From Nodosilinea sp. E11 (GTDB taxonomy: Bacteria > Cyanobacteriota > Cyanobacteriia > Phormidesmidales > Phormidesmidaceae): a stretch of DNA of 64,000 nucleotides. Positions 55,361 to 64,000 of this stretch are shown one piece after another. The position numbers were made by a program, and so were the translations under genes. A model generated the notes under the pieces. That model was given only the letters and a program-made list of their open reading frames with translations, had not been told where the DNA came from and searched no databases. The first letter of the stretch is position 1. The number at the start of each line of letters is the position of its first letter. The DNA lies in NCBI RefSeq assembly GCF_032813545.1, contig NZ_CP136520.1:1420001-1484000 (forward strand), read 5' to 3'.

Positions 55361-56254
55361 GTGACCACTCTCCTAGCCACCCCCACTGTAAAAACCTGGC
55401 AATGGCAGGGGTTTTCCATTCGCTACCAACAGCTTGGCACCACAGGTACGCCGGTGCTCTGCATCCATGGGTTTGGGGCCTCTAGTGACCACTGGAGCAA
55501 AAATCTGCCCGCCCTGGGTGAGCATTACCAAGCCTATGCGATCGATCTGCTGGGCTTTGGCCTCTCTGACAAACCCACTCCCAACCAACCGCTGGCTTAC
55601 ACGTTTGAGACCTGGGGCCAGCAAATTCTCGACTTTTGCCGCGAGGTGATCGGCCAGCCAGCCTACCTGGTGGCCAACTCCATCGGCTGCATTGTGGCCC
55701 TCCAGGCCGCCGTAGATGGCGCTGAGTGGGTCAAGGGCGTGGTCATGCTCAACTGTTCAATTCGTTTGCTGCATGAGCGGCGGCGGGCCGACATTCCGTG
55801 GCATCAGCGCCTCAGCACCCCAATGGTGCAAAACCTGCTGGGCTATGCTCCGGTAGGGCGCTTCTTTTTCTCGCGCATTGCGCAGCGCAAGGTAATTCGC
55901 AACCTGCTGGGGCAGGCCTATCGTCGCCCCGAAGCCATTACCGATGCCTTGGTAGAAGCCATTCTCACCCCGGCTTTAACCCCTGGAGCCGCCGACGTAT
56001 TTTTGGCCTTTGTGCGCTATTCCCAGGGCCCCCTGCCCGAAGATCTCTTGCCCCAAACCCATTGCCCGGTGTGGATTGTCTGGGGGCAAGCCGACCCCTG
56101 GGAGCCCGTGGCCCTAGGCCGCACCCTGGCCGATTTCCCGGCAGTCAAGGCAATGGAAGAGCTGCCTGGAGTGGGCCACTGCCCCCAGGATGAAGCACCA
56201 GAGTTAGTTAATCCGTTAGTGCTAGGGTGGCTGAGTGAAGCCGAATCTGCCTGA
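55361..56254 (+). CDS. alpha/beta hydrolase, chloroperoxidase/epoxide-hydrolase-like fold
   Basis: 297 residues. Oxyanion HGFGASSDHW, nucleophile elbow VANSIGCI (Ser), Asp in WGQADPW and His in GVGHCPQDE complete the triad. GTG start at 55361 follows the small membrane protein by 87 bases. Members of this branch cleave esters, epoxides or pheophytin-type substrates; the substrate is unknown. Confidence 0.85.
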   Translation: MTTLLATPTVKTWQWQGFSIRYQQLGTTGTPVLCIHGFGASSDHWSKNLPALGEHYQAYAIDLLGFGLSDKPTPNQPLAYTFETWGQQILDFCREVIGQPAYLVANSIGCIVALQAAVDGAEWVKGVVMLNCSIRLLHERRRADIPWHQRLSTPMVQNLLGYAPVGRFFFSRIAQRKVIRNLLGQAYRRPEAITDALVEAILTPALTPGAADVFLAFVRYSQGPLPEDLLPQTHCPVWIVWGQADPWEPVALGRTLADFPAVKAMEELPGVGHCPQDEAPELVNPLVLGWLSEAESA

Positions 56255-56473
56255 GCTCAGGTTTGCCTGTGGCTCTCAGCGGCGATAAACCCCGACAGTA
56301 GCTGAGATGGGGGCAAAAGCTCGATTCTCAGGGCGGCCCCATTTCTAAAGTGTCTCTAAAGGTTGCCAGCAATCCCAGTCAGCCTTCTTACCATGAAGAC
56401 AGCCCCTAGAGGTTGTCGCCCGCCTAGACGCCGCAACCCCGCTCTCAAAACAGAATAAGAAAGGAACCCTACG

Positions 56474-57529
56474 ATGGCCGACTACCAGCCCGCCGACACT
56501 GCCTTTGCCCTCGATCGCGACTGCAAAACCCTCACCCGCCACGTCCTCGAACAACTGCACAGCTTTGGCCCCGAGGCCCAAGACCTCAGCGCCCTGATGA
56601 ACCGCATTGCCCTGGCAGGTAAGCTGATCGCCCGCCACCTTAGCCGGGCGGGGCTGATGGAGTCGGCCCTGGGCTTTACCGGCGAAACCAACGTCCAGGG
56701 CGAAGCCGTCAAAAAAATGGACATCTACGCCAACGACGTATTTATCTCGGTATTCAAGCAGAGCGGCTTGGTCTGTCGTCTGGCCTCCGAAGAAATGGAC
56801 AAGCCCTACTACATCCCTGAAAATTGTCCCATTGGCCGCTACACCCTGCTCTACGACCCGATTGACGGGTCGTCTAACGTCGATATCAACCTCAATGTCG
56901 GCTCTATTTTCTCCATTCGCCGCCAGCAGGGCGACGACCTCGACCACGACGGGGCTGATCTGCTGCAAGATGGTCATCAGCAGCTGGCAGCGGGTTACAT
57001 TCTCTACGGCCCCAGCACGCTCCTGGTCTACTCCATTGGCAATGGGGTACATGCCTTTGTGCTCGATCCCAGCCTGGGCGAATTTATCTTGGCCACCGAA
57101 AACATTCAGACCCCGGCCCACGGCCCCACCTACAGCGTCAACGAGGGCAACTTCTGGCAATGGGAAGACTCAATTCGCGACTTTGCCCGCTATGTCCATC
57201 GCCACGATGGCTATTCGGCCCGCTACACCGGGGCGCTGGTGGCAGACTTTCACCGCATTCTCACCCAGGGGGGGGTATTTCTCTACCCCGGCACCACCAA
57301 AAAGCCTGAGGGCAAGCTGCGGCTGCTCTACGAAACTGCCCCCTTGGCCTACCTGATTGAGCAGGCAGGCGGGCGAGCCAGCACCGGCACCGAAGATATC
57401 ATGGCGGTGGTGCCCGGCGAGATTCACCAGCGCACCCCCTTTGTGGTGGGCAGCAAAGACGATGTCGCCCTGGTTGAATCATTTATTCAAGACCATAGCC
57501 GCCGCCAGGACACGTTGCTGGCGAACTGA
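56474..57529 (+). CDS. fbp: fructose-1,6-bisphosphatase class I
   Basis: 351 residues. Hydrolyses fructose-1,6-bisphosphate in gluconeogenesis and the Calvin cycle. The metal site DPIDGSSN is at 128-135; later [16 protein letters not shown] and [29 protein letters not shown] precedes the ATG. First of the fbp-zwf-opcA cluster. In many cyanobacteria a bifunctional class II enzyme (GlpX) covers part of this role; it is not in the window. Confidence 0.95.
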   Translation: MADYQPADTAFALDRDCKTLTRHVLEQLHSFGPEAQDLSALMNRIALAGKLIARHLSRAGLMESALGFTGETNVQGEAVKKMDIYANDVFISVFKQSGLVCRLASEEMDKPYYIPENCPIGRYTLLYDPIDGSSNVDINLNVGSIFSIRRQQGDDLDHDGADLLQDGHQQLAAGYILYGPSTLLVYSIGNGVHAFVLDPSLGEFILATENIQTPAHGPTYSVNEGNFWQWEDSIRDFARYVHRHDGYSARYTGALVADFHRILTQGGVFLYPGTTKKPEGKLRLLYETAPLAYLIEQAGGRASTGTEDIMAVVPGEIHQRTPFVVGSKDDVALVESFIQDHSRRQDTLLAN

Positions 57530-57898
57530 GGTTGGCGGATGGGGGGAGTAGCGGCGATCGCCCCGGCCAGCGCCATCTATCGAGCGTGAATACTGCCCTC
57601 GATAGATCCCCAAATCTTCGGCAGTATCTTAAGGTGGGTCTGGCATACCAGCATGATTGAGACAGTGTTGCCCCAATCACTGCTCCACAATTGGTGACCT
57701 TGAATACCGTTTCTGCCCAGTTAATTAAGACGGTCTGTAGTCTCGCTAGATTTGCAAAATCTGCTGTCAATATAGATTGCGGTTTCTGTTATTTAGGGGT
57801 GGGGCCAGCGTTTCCCAAACCGCACTAATCACACCCCATAGCTCAGGCCCAGCGTTTGGTTTCCACTGTTTCTCTTCTGCTTTTTATCCCGCACGCTT
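57530..57898 (+). other. 369-base fbp-zwf intergenic region
   Basis: No gene is seen. The first third holds overlapping inverted repeats that fit an H-type pseudoknot (57575-57627). The rest includes the likely zwf promoter and leader; TATAGA near 57769 could be a -10, but its -35 spacing is poor, so no promoter is called. Confidence 0.6.
57575..57627 (+). ncRNA. candidate H-type pseudoknot between fbp and zwf
   Basis: Stem 1: ATCTATCGAG (57575-57584) pairs perfectly with CTCGATAGAT (57598-57607). Stem 2: ATACTGCC (57590-57597), inside the loop of stem 1, pairs perfectly with GGCAGTAT (57620-57627) outside it. Loop lengths are 5, 0 and 12 bases: ideal H-type geometry. It could be a structured mRNA element, or two overlapping DNA inverted repeats. 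Confidence 0.5.
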
Positions 57899-59428
57899 AT
57901 GGTGTCCTTGCTTGAAAATCCCCTGCGCTCTGGTCTTCAACAAGACCGCATTCCCGAGCCGCAAATTCTAGTTATTTTTGGGGCCTCGGGCGACCTCACC
58001 CAGCGTAAAATTGTGCCTGCCATCTACCAAATGCGGCGCGAGCGGCGGTTGCCCCCCGAGCTCACCATTGTCGGTGTAGCCCGACGCGAGTGGAGCCACG
58101 AGTTCTTTCGAGAGCATCTGCGAGAAGGGGTAGAAGAGTTTGGCAACGGCCTGGGGTTTGAAGCCATTTGGAATGATTTTGCGCGGGGGTTGTTCTACTG
58201 CCCCGGCGACATTGATGACCCTGAGTTTTATCAGTCGCTGAAGACGTTTTTGGCCGAACTCGACCAGCAACGGGGTACCCAAGGCAACCGGGTCTTTTAT
58301 CTGTCTGTCGCCCCGCGCTTCTTTGGCGAAGCAACCCAGCAGTTAGGGGCCGCAGGCATGCTCGAAGACCCCGACAAGCAGCGGCTGATCATCGAAAAAC
58401 CCTTCGGCAAAGACCTCTCTTCGGCCCGAGTGCTGAACCGGGTGGTGCAGGATGTCTGCAAAGAGCGCCAGATCTATCGCATTGACCACTACCTGGGCAA
58501 AGAAACCGTTCAAAACCTGATGGTGTTTCGCTTTGCCAACGCCATCTTTGAACCTCTGTGGAACCGGCAGTTTGTCGATCACGTGCAGATTACCGTGGCC
58601 GAGACGGTGGGCCTAGAGGGCCGGGCCGGCTACTACGAAACGGCGGGAGCCCTGCGCGACATGGTGCAAAACCATCTGATGCAGCTATTTTGCCTCACCG
58701 CCATGGAGGCTCCCAACTCCCTCGATGCCGACAGCATTCGCAACGAGAAGACCAAAGTACTGCAAGCGACCCGACTCAGCGATATTGACGATATCAGCCA
58801 AGCGGCAGTGCGGGGCCAGTATTCAGGCGGGTGGATGAAGGGCCAGTCGGTACCTGGCTACCGCGAAGAGGAGGGGGCCAACCCCGAATCGACCATGCAG
58901 ACCTTTAGTGCCATTAAGCTCGAAATCGACAACTGGCGGTGGAAGGGGGTGCCCTTCTACATGCGTACCGGCAAACGGATGCCCAAGAAAGTGAGTGAAA
59001 TTTCGATTCACTTCAAAGAAGTGCCCCACCTGATGTTTCAGTCTGCCGCTCAGCAGATGAACCACAACGTGTTGGCCCTGCGCATTCAGCCCGACGAGGG
59101 CATCTCCATGCGGTTTGAAGTCAAGACTCCCGGCAACTCGCTGCGCACCCGCTCCGTCGACATGGACTTTCGCTACGATGCCGCCTTTGGCCAGGCCAAC
59201 ACCGACGCCTACGCCCGCCTGATTGTCGACTGCATGCTGGCCGACCAGACCCTGTTTACCCGGGGCGACGAGGTAGAGGCCTCTTGGCGGCTGCTCACTC
59301 CGCTACTCGAAGCCTGGGATGCCCCAGCCGACCCGAAGGCGATTCCCCTGTATGAGGCAGGCACTTGGGGGCCGGTTGAAGCCGAATTTTTGCTGAATAA
59401 AGACGGACGGCGCTGGCGACGGCTATAG
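57899..59428 (+). CDS. zwf: glucose-6-phosphate 1-dehydrogenase
   Basis: 509 residues. First step of the oxidative pentose phosphate pathway, the main NADPH source in the dark. NADP motif [10 protein letters not shown] near residue 30; active site RIDHYLGKE at 194-202. The C-terminal part carries the normal beta-sheet dimerisation domain. In cyanobacteria the enzyme is activated by OpcA, encoded next, and redox-controlled by thioredoxin. Confidence 0.96.
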   Translation: MVSLLENPLRSGLQQDRIPEPQILVIFGASGDLTQRKIVPAIYQMRRERRLPPELTIVGVARREWSHEFFREHLREGVEEFGNGLGFEAIWNDFARGLFYCPGDIDDPEFYQSLKTFLAELDQQRGTQGNRVFYLSVAPRFFGEATQQLGAAGMLEDPDKQRLIIEKPFGKDLSSARVLNRVVQDVCKERQIYRIDHYLGKETVQNLMVFRFANAIFEPLWNRQFVDHVQITVAETVGLEGRAGYYETAGALRDMVQNHLMQLFCLTAMEAPNSLDADSIRNEKTKVLQATRLSDIDDISQAAVRGQYSGGWMKGQSVPGYREEEGANPESTMQTFSAIKLEIDNWRWKGVPFYMRTGKRMPKKVSEISIHFKEVPHLMFQSAAQQMNHNVLALRIQPDEGISMRFEVKTPGNSLRTRSVDMDFRYDAAFGQANTDAYARLIVDCMLADQTLFTRGDEVEASWRLLTPLLEAWDAPADPKAIPLYEAGTWGPVEAEFLLNKDGRRWRRL

Positions 59429-59483
59429 CCTGCGGTGTGCCCAAGCTGAGCCTGGTTTTGCGATCCCTTTACTGCTTTGTCCT

Positions 59484-60812
59484 ATGACTATGACTCCGAT
59501 TGTTGCTCTGCAAAAGCCCAAGGACATTTCCCTGGATGAAATAGAGTCAGAACTGCACAATATTTGGCGTCAGCAAGATTCTGGGGTCGCCACCCCGATG
59601 GCCACCCGCGCCACCACCTTCACCATGGTGATCTATGAGCCCGAAGAGGTGCAGCAGGTGCTGGCGGCCCTGGGCCACTATGCTGGCTTTATTGATGGCA
59701 ACCACGGCCCTCAAACCCGCGATGCCCTACGGCAGGCTCAGGTTGCCTACGAACTGCGCGTGACCGGTCGAGTTGACCCTCCCACCCTGGCCCGCATTCG
59801 CCAAGAGTATGCCCAGCTGTCAGAATCGCAAAAGCAGTATGCCAACCTCGATCAGCGGGGGTTTAGCCTCAGCGAGTCGATTTCGGCCCACAATCCCTGC
59901 CGCATTATTAGCCTGTGCCCCACCTTTGGCGAAGATACTGGGGTGACGGCTCAGGTGTCGGTGTATTGCCCCGTGCAGAAGAGAAGCTCGGGCAACTTGA
60001 TCTGCTGCGAGTACATCAACCTGCGGGGCACTAAAGCGGCCCTGGAGCGGGTAAGTGATCTGGTGGCATCATTAACGCTGCCAGAACTACCCAAGTTTGT
60101 CTGGTGGAAAGCGACCCCGAGCCCCGAGCAGTTGATTTTTCAAAGCCTGGCCAAGACCAGCAACTGCATCATTGTTGACTCTAGCTACTTTAGCGATGCT
60201 GAAGCCGAGCTGCAAAAAATGCAGGAGTTGATCGAGGCGGGTACCTACATCGCCGATCTCAACTGGCACCGACTGGCCCCCTGGCAAGAGCTGACCGCCG
60301 CCGCCTTTGACCCCCCCGAACGGCGCGAGGCGCTGATTGATGTCGATCGCATCAGCATTGACTACGAACAGGGCAACGCCGCCCAGGCGCTGCTGTACCT
60401 GGGCTGGTTTGCCAGCCGCCTTAACTGGCAGCCCATTGCCTATGTCGAAGAGGGGGGCATTTACAACATCAAAAAGATTCACTTCAAAGGCCCTAATGAC
60501 TTGGCCGTTGAAGCCGAGTTGGCGGCTATTCCGGTGGCCGACTCTGGGGAAGTAATTGGCGACCTCACCGGGCTGCGGCTATTGTCAACCAACACCAATG
60601 CCAACTGCTGCACTATTTTGTGTTCTGAGACCAGCGGCTGCATGCGGATGGAAGCTGGGGGCGGTGCCCAGGCCTGCCAGGTTGAGCAGGTCACGGCTCT
60701 GTCTGACCAAAAGGCCGACTTTATGCTGGGCCAGCAGCTCCAGCGCTGGGGCGAAGACATGCTCTACGAAGAGAGCCTGGCCATGGTGGCGCAGATTATG
60801 AATTTGCTCTAG
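59484..60812 (+). CDS. opcA: glucose-6-phosphate dehydrogenase assembly protein OpcA
   Basis: 442 residues. Allosteric effector and assembly factor of Zwf. The N-terminal 20-110 region looks like a peptidoglycan-binding-1-type helical module (YAGFIDGNHGPQTRDALRQAQ), as in other cyanobacterial OpcA proteins. The OpcA core follows, with multiple Cys residues (NPCRIISLCP, NLICCEYIN, ANCCTILCSE) that could make it thioredoxin-responsive. It starts 55 bases after zwf in the same direction. Confidence 0.93.
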   Translation: MTMTPIVALQKPKDISLDEIESELHNIWRQQDSGVATPMATRATTFTMVIYEPEEVQQVLAALGHYAGFIDGNHGPQTRDALRQAQVAYELRVTGRVDPPTLARIRQEYAQLSESQKQYANLDQRGFSLSESISAHNPCRIISLCPTFGEDTGVTAQVSVYCPVQKRSSGNLICCEYINLRGTKAALERVSDLVASLTLPELPKFVWWKATPSPEQLIFQSLAKTSNCIIVDSSYFSDAEAELQKMQELIEAGTYIADLNWHRLAPWQELTAAAFDPPERREALIDVDRISIDYEQGNAAQALLYLGWFASRLNWQPIAYVEEGGIYNIKKIHFKGPNDLAVEAELAAIPVADSGEVIGDLTGLRLLSTNTNANCCTILCSETSGCMRMEAGGGAQACQVEQVTALSDQKADFMLGQQLQRWGEDMLYEESLAMVAQIMNLL

Positions 60813-60989
60813 GGGCGATCGCTTATAAGCTTTCTAGAAAAGAATCTCCCCGCTGTATCCGGCGACTGTAGCCACCGTAGCGATTATCTTCTTTGTCAAG
60901 CTCATCCTGCTATGCGATTAGCCTCGGCGGGATGGCAGCGGAAATCAAGCCAGGAGCCCTGCCTGCATCAGACAGAGTCTTGCTGTTCC

Positions 60990-62223
<1,234 letters not shown>

Positions 62224-62895
62224 ATGCCAACCCCAACTGCCGGTGTAGCCACTCTAACCGTCGGCCCGACCCAGCTCCAGTTGCTGCCCCAGCGAGCGGT
62301 CTATATCGAGGCGCTGGAGGCACTGCTGGTCTCCGATGTGCATCTGGGCAAGGCGGAGACCTTTCAACACTACGGGCTGCCCATTTCGAGCCAAACAAAC
62401 CACGCCACTCTCCAGCGGCTAGAGGATCTGTGTAGGCAGCTCAGCCCGACCTCGCTGTGGATTTTGGGCGACCTGTTCCACGGGCGCGAGGGCATGGCCG
62501 ACGCGGTGATCGACGCCTGGCTCAAATTCTTGCACCGCACCCAGATCAGCGCCCATCTGATTGTGGGCAACCACGATCGCCGCCTGCAAGACACCCTCGA
62601 CCAGCTCTCGGTGGCCTGCTATCTAGAGGCGGTAGACGTCGGTGGGCTGCGCTTTAGCCATGAGCCTGAGTTAGACCCAGATTGCCTCAATCTCTGTGGC
62701 CACATCCACCCCTGCCTGCGGCTGACAATGGGATGCGATCGCCTGCGGCTGCCCTGCTTTCACTGGCAACCTCGGCAAAATCAGCTGACCCTGCCAGCCT
62801 TTGGCGAATTTACCGGCGGCTACGACATTGCCCTGGGGGCCGGTGAGGTGGCCTACGTGGTAGCAGATGAAGCGGTGGTGGAGTTTGCCCGGTAG
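62224..62895 (+). CDS. metallophosphoesterase, PdeM-like DNA-damage-response endonuclease
   Basis: 223 residues. Metallophosphatase motifs: SDVHLGKAETF, GDLFHGRE, GNHDR, CGHIHP. The combination SDxHLGKAxxF and the size match the family annotated as PdeM (ligase-associated DNA damage response). Its usual partners (an ATP-dependent ligase and a Lhr-type helicase) are not in the window, so the role is tentative. ATG 62224 is preferred; the longer frame starts in the palindrome. Confidence 0.82.
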   Translation: MPTPTAGVATLTVGPTQLQLLPQRAVYIEALEALLVSDVHLGKAETFQHYGLPISSQTNHATLQRLEDLCRQLSPTSLWILGDLFHGREGMADAVIDAWLKFLHRTQISAHLIVGNHDRRLQDTLDQLSVACYLEAVDVGGLRFSHEPELDPDCLNLCGHIHPCLRLTMGCDRLRLPCFHWQPRQNQLTLPAFGEFTGGYDIALGAGEVAYVVADEAVVEFAR

Positions 62896-63034
62896 GTGGC
62901 TGGCCCGAACAAATGCGGTCGGTGAGGTGATTGGCCCAAGCAGGTGTGACAATCTAAAATCTAAACCCCCAAACGCCAAAGCCTTTAGGGCCAAACGCTA
63001 TGCTAGATCTCTGGTCTTCTGGGAGAGCATGGCG

Positions 63035-63856
63035 ATGACAAAGGCCAAAGCATGGATGGCAGTAGCACTCTGTAGTGTGGTAGTCGCGCTGACAGCGGTC
63101 ACCTGTCAAAGCCGTAACGAGACTACTGGGGAGGTATCTCCCGGTATAGAGGAACAGCTTGACGATCAGCCGGTCGTGATTGACTCCACTGAGCCAGCCC
63201 CTGGGGTGACTCCAGGCCCAGGAACGACGCCAGCTCCAACGCCAGGGACACCGCCTAGTTCGAGCCCCCCCGAACCGGGGGTGGGCGGCACCGGCACGGC
63301 GGTAAACCCGCCCCAGGCCGCCCAGCTAATTGCCAGCCAGCCTGGATCTCAGATCAACTTGCGATCGCAGCCGACCACCACCTCCGACGCCAGGGGCTAT
63401 GGCCTGGTGGGTGACCCGGTACAGCTCCTGCGATCGGCCGATCGCAGCGACGGCACCTGGTACTTTGTCAAATTTGAAACGTCTGGGGCCGAAGGTTGGA
63501 TTCGCGGCGACTTCATCAATATCGCCGGACGCGCCACCCCCCTACCGCAGCAGGCCAACCAAAGCAGCACCTGTACCGGCACCATGGAAGCCATGACCTT
63601 TACGGCCTTCTACGACGGCAACGGCTTTAACTTGGTGCGCTTTGTCAATTTGGAAACCCAAAACACCTTTGATGGCACCCTCAGCCGCCAGGGCAGCAAC
63701 AACCAGGGGCAGCCCCTCTACCGGGGCACCATGAGCCCACCTACCGGTGGCAGCTACCCAGTCGAGCTAACTGACCTGTCGGGGGGCAACCCGCGCAGTG
63801 GCTCTCAAGTGGCGATCGACTACGAGGGCATTGAGGGCACTGGCACTTGCCGGTAG
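63035..63856 (+). CDS. SH3-domain exported protein, possible lipoprotein
   Basis: 273 residues. A hydrophobic signal segment (WMAVALCSVVVALTAVTC) with Cys after Thr, an imperfect lipobox (T at -1), then an acidic and Pro/Thr-rich linker. Residues about 105-170 are a bacterial SH3 domain (LRSQP, GTWYFVKFE, GWIRGDFI). The C-terminal 80 residues are a beta-rich region of unknown type. ATG 63035 has GGGAG nine bases upstream; ATG 63029 is nearly as good. Confidence 0.8.
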   Translation: MTKAKAWMAVALCSVVVALTAVTCQSRNETTGEVSPGIEEQLDDQPVVIDSTEPAPGVTPGPGTTPAPTPGTPPSSSPPEPGVGGTGTAVNPPQAAQLIASQPGSQINLRSQPTTTSDARGYGLVGDPVQLLRSADRSDGTWYFVKFETSGAEGWIRGDFINIAGRATPLPQQANQSSTCTGTMEAMTFTAFYDGNGFNLVRFVNLETQNTFDGTLSRQGSNNQGQPLYRGTMSPPTGGSYPVELTDLSGGNPRSGSQVAIDYEGIEGTGTCR

Positions 63857-63904
63857 CCGCCGGAGTAGTAAGATTGAGCGTGGAACTGGAGCGGAGGCAC
63901 TGTT

Positions 63905-64000
63905 ATGGCCCAAGAACTGAGCGCCGAAGAGCAGCAAGAGCTGAATACACTACGGCAGACCATTGAGCAGGCGATCGCCGATGGCGTGCTCACCCAGGCC
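63905..64000 (+). CDS. start of an unidentified gene, cut by the window end
   Basis: ATG at 63905 is preceded by GGAGG. The 32 visible codons (AQELSAEEQQELNTLRQTIEQAI, then ADGVLTQA) are helical and acidic, and the frame remains open to the window edge. It could be a small regulatory or phycobilisome-linked protein, but too little is visible to assign. Confidence 0.5.
   Translation, partial: MAQELSAEEQQELNTLRQTIEQAIADGVLTQA

Noticed and set aside
56393-56458. 21-codon ORF upstream of fbp (possible leader peptide)
   Set aside because: No ribosome site, no regulatory codon run or alternative hairpins seen.
56345-57160. 271-codon minus-strand ORF over fbp
   Set aside because: It mirrors the conserved active-site region of fbp and crosses its start; no independent signals.

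Overview
The window is cyanobacterial chromosome. HIP1 octamers (GCGATCGC) are scattered through coding DNA on both strands. It carries a beta-carboxysome operon, NDH-1 CO2-uptake subunits, PsbQ, a CpcT/CpeT-type phycobilin lyase, phylloquinone genes, OpcA, and small families I know only from cyanobacteria (DUF2949, DUF1823). The GC-rich composition, HIP1 use and gene content fit a filamentous Leptolyngbya/Nodosilinea/Phormidium-like organism, but genus is inference. Most of the window is ordinary core genome. The accessory part consists of palindromic repeats, small toxin-antitoxin-like pairs, gene remnants and one IS110-family element.

Layout. 1-5.5 kb: a PP2C phosphatase (cut by the window start), a CHAT-protease/FHA fusion, an unknown protein and a TPR protein ending in a CD225/dispanin-like membrane domain. 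5.5-7.7 kb: a phosphoribosyltransferase and a GPH-type transporter. 7.7-17.9 kb: an inorganic-carbon locus, with ndhF4-ndhD4-chpX on the minus strand and ccmK2-K1-L-M-N-O on the plus strand, separated by about 0.83 kb of non-coding DNA with strong inverted repeats. CcmM has four RbcS-like modules and a gamma-carbonic-anhydrase domain that has lost two of its three zinc ligands. 18-24.8 kb: a MazEF-like pair, miaA, gyrB, ilvD (E. coli-type) and a hydrolase. 24.9-32.6 kb: an unknown membrane protein, the CpcT-like lyase, an RTX protein, a HAD hydrolase, a Rieske oxygenase, two small overlapping ORFs and a CrtU-like FAD/Rieske carotenoid enzyme.

32.7-46.8 kb: an orphan ABC-2 permease, an amidotransferase, a hydroxyacid dehydrogenase, DUF2949, Uma2, a DAO oxidase with psbQ, gene debris, folP, a polar amino-acid ABC operon, trpC, lpdA, an RNA methyltransferase and tRNA-Leu(CAG). 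46.9-56.3 kb: murA, an FAD oxidase, a membrane protein, menA-menC-menE (phylloquinone), ssb, DUF1823, a small membrane protein and a hydrolase. 56.4-60.8 kb: fbp, zwf and opcA (carbon flux into the oxidative pentose phosphate pathway). 60.9-64 kb: the IS110 element, pdeM, an SH3-domain lipoprotein-like protein and a gene cut by the window end.

The observations most worth following are: a palindromic repeat (core GGTGGGCA-N-TGCCCACC) present in six copies, two of them inserted in frame inside menE; a geometrically perfect H-type pseudoknot between fbp and zwf; the degenerate CcmM anhydrase site; the inverted repeats between ndhF4 and ccmK2; the PP2C/FHA/CHAT pair; and non-coding structure upstream of the IS110 transposase where a bridge RNA would lie.
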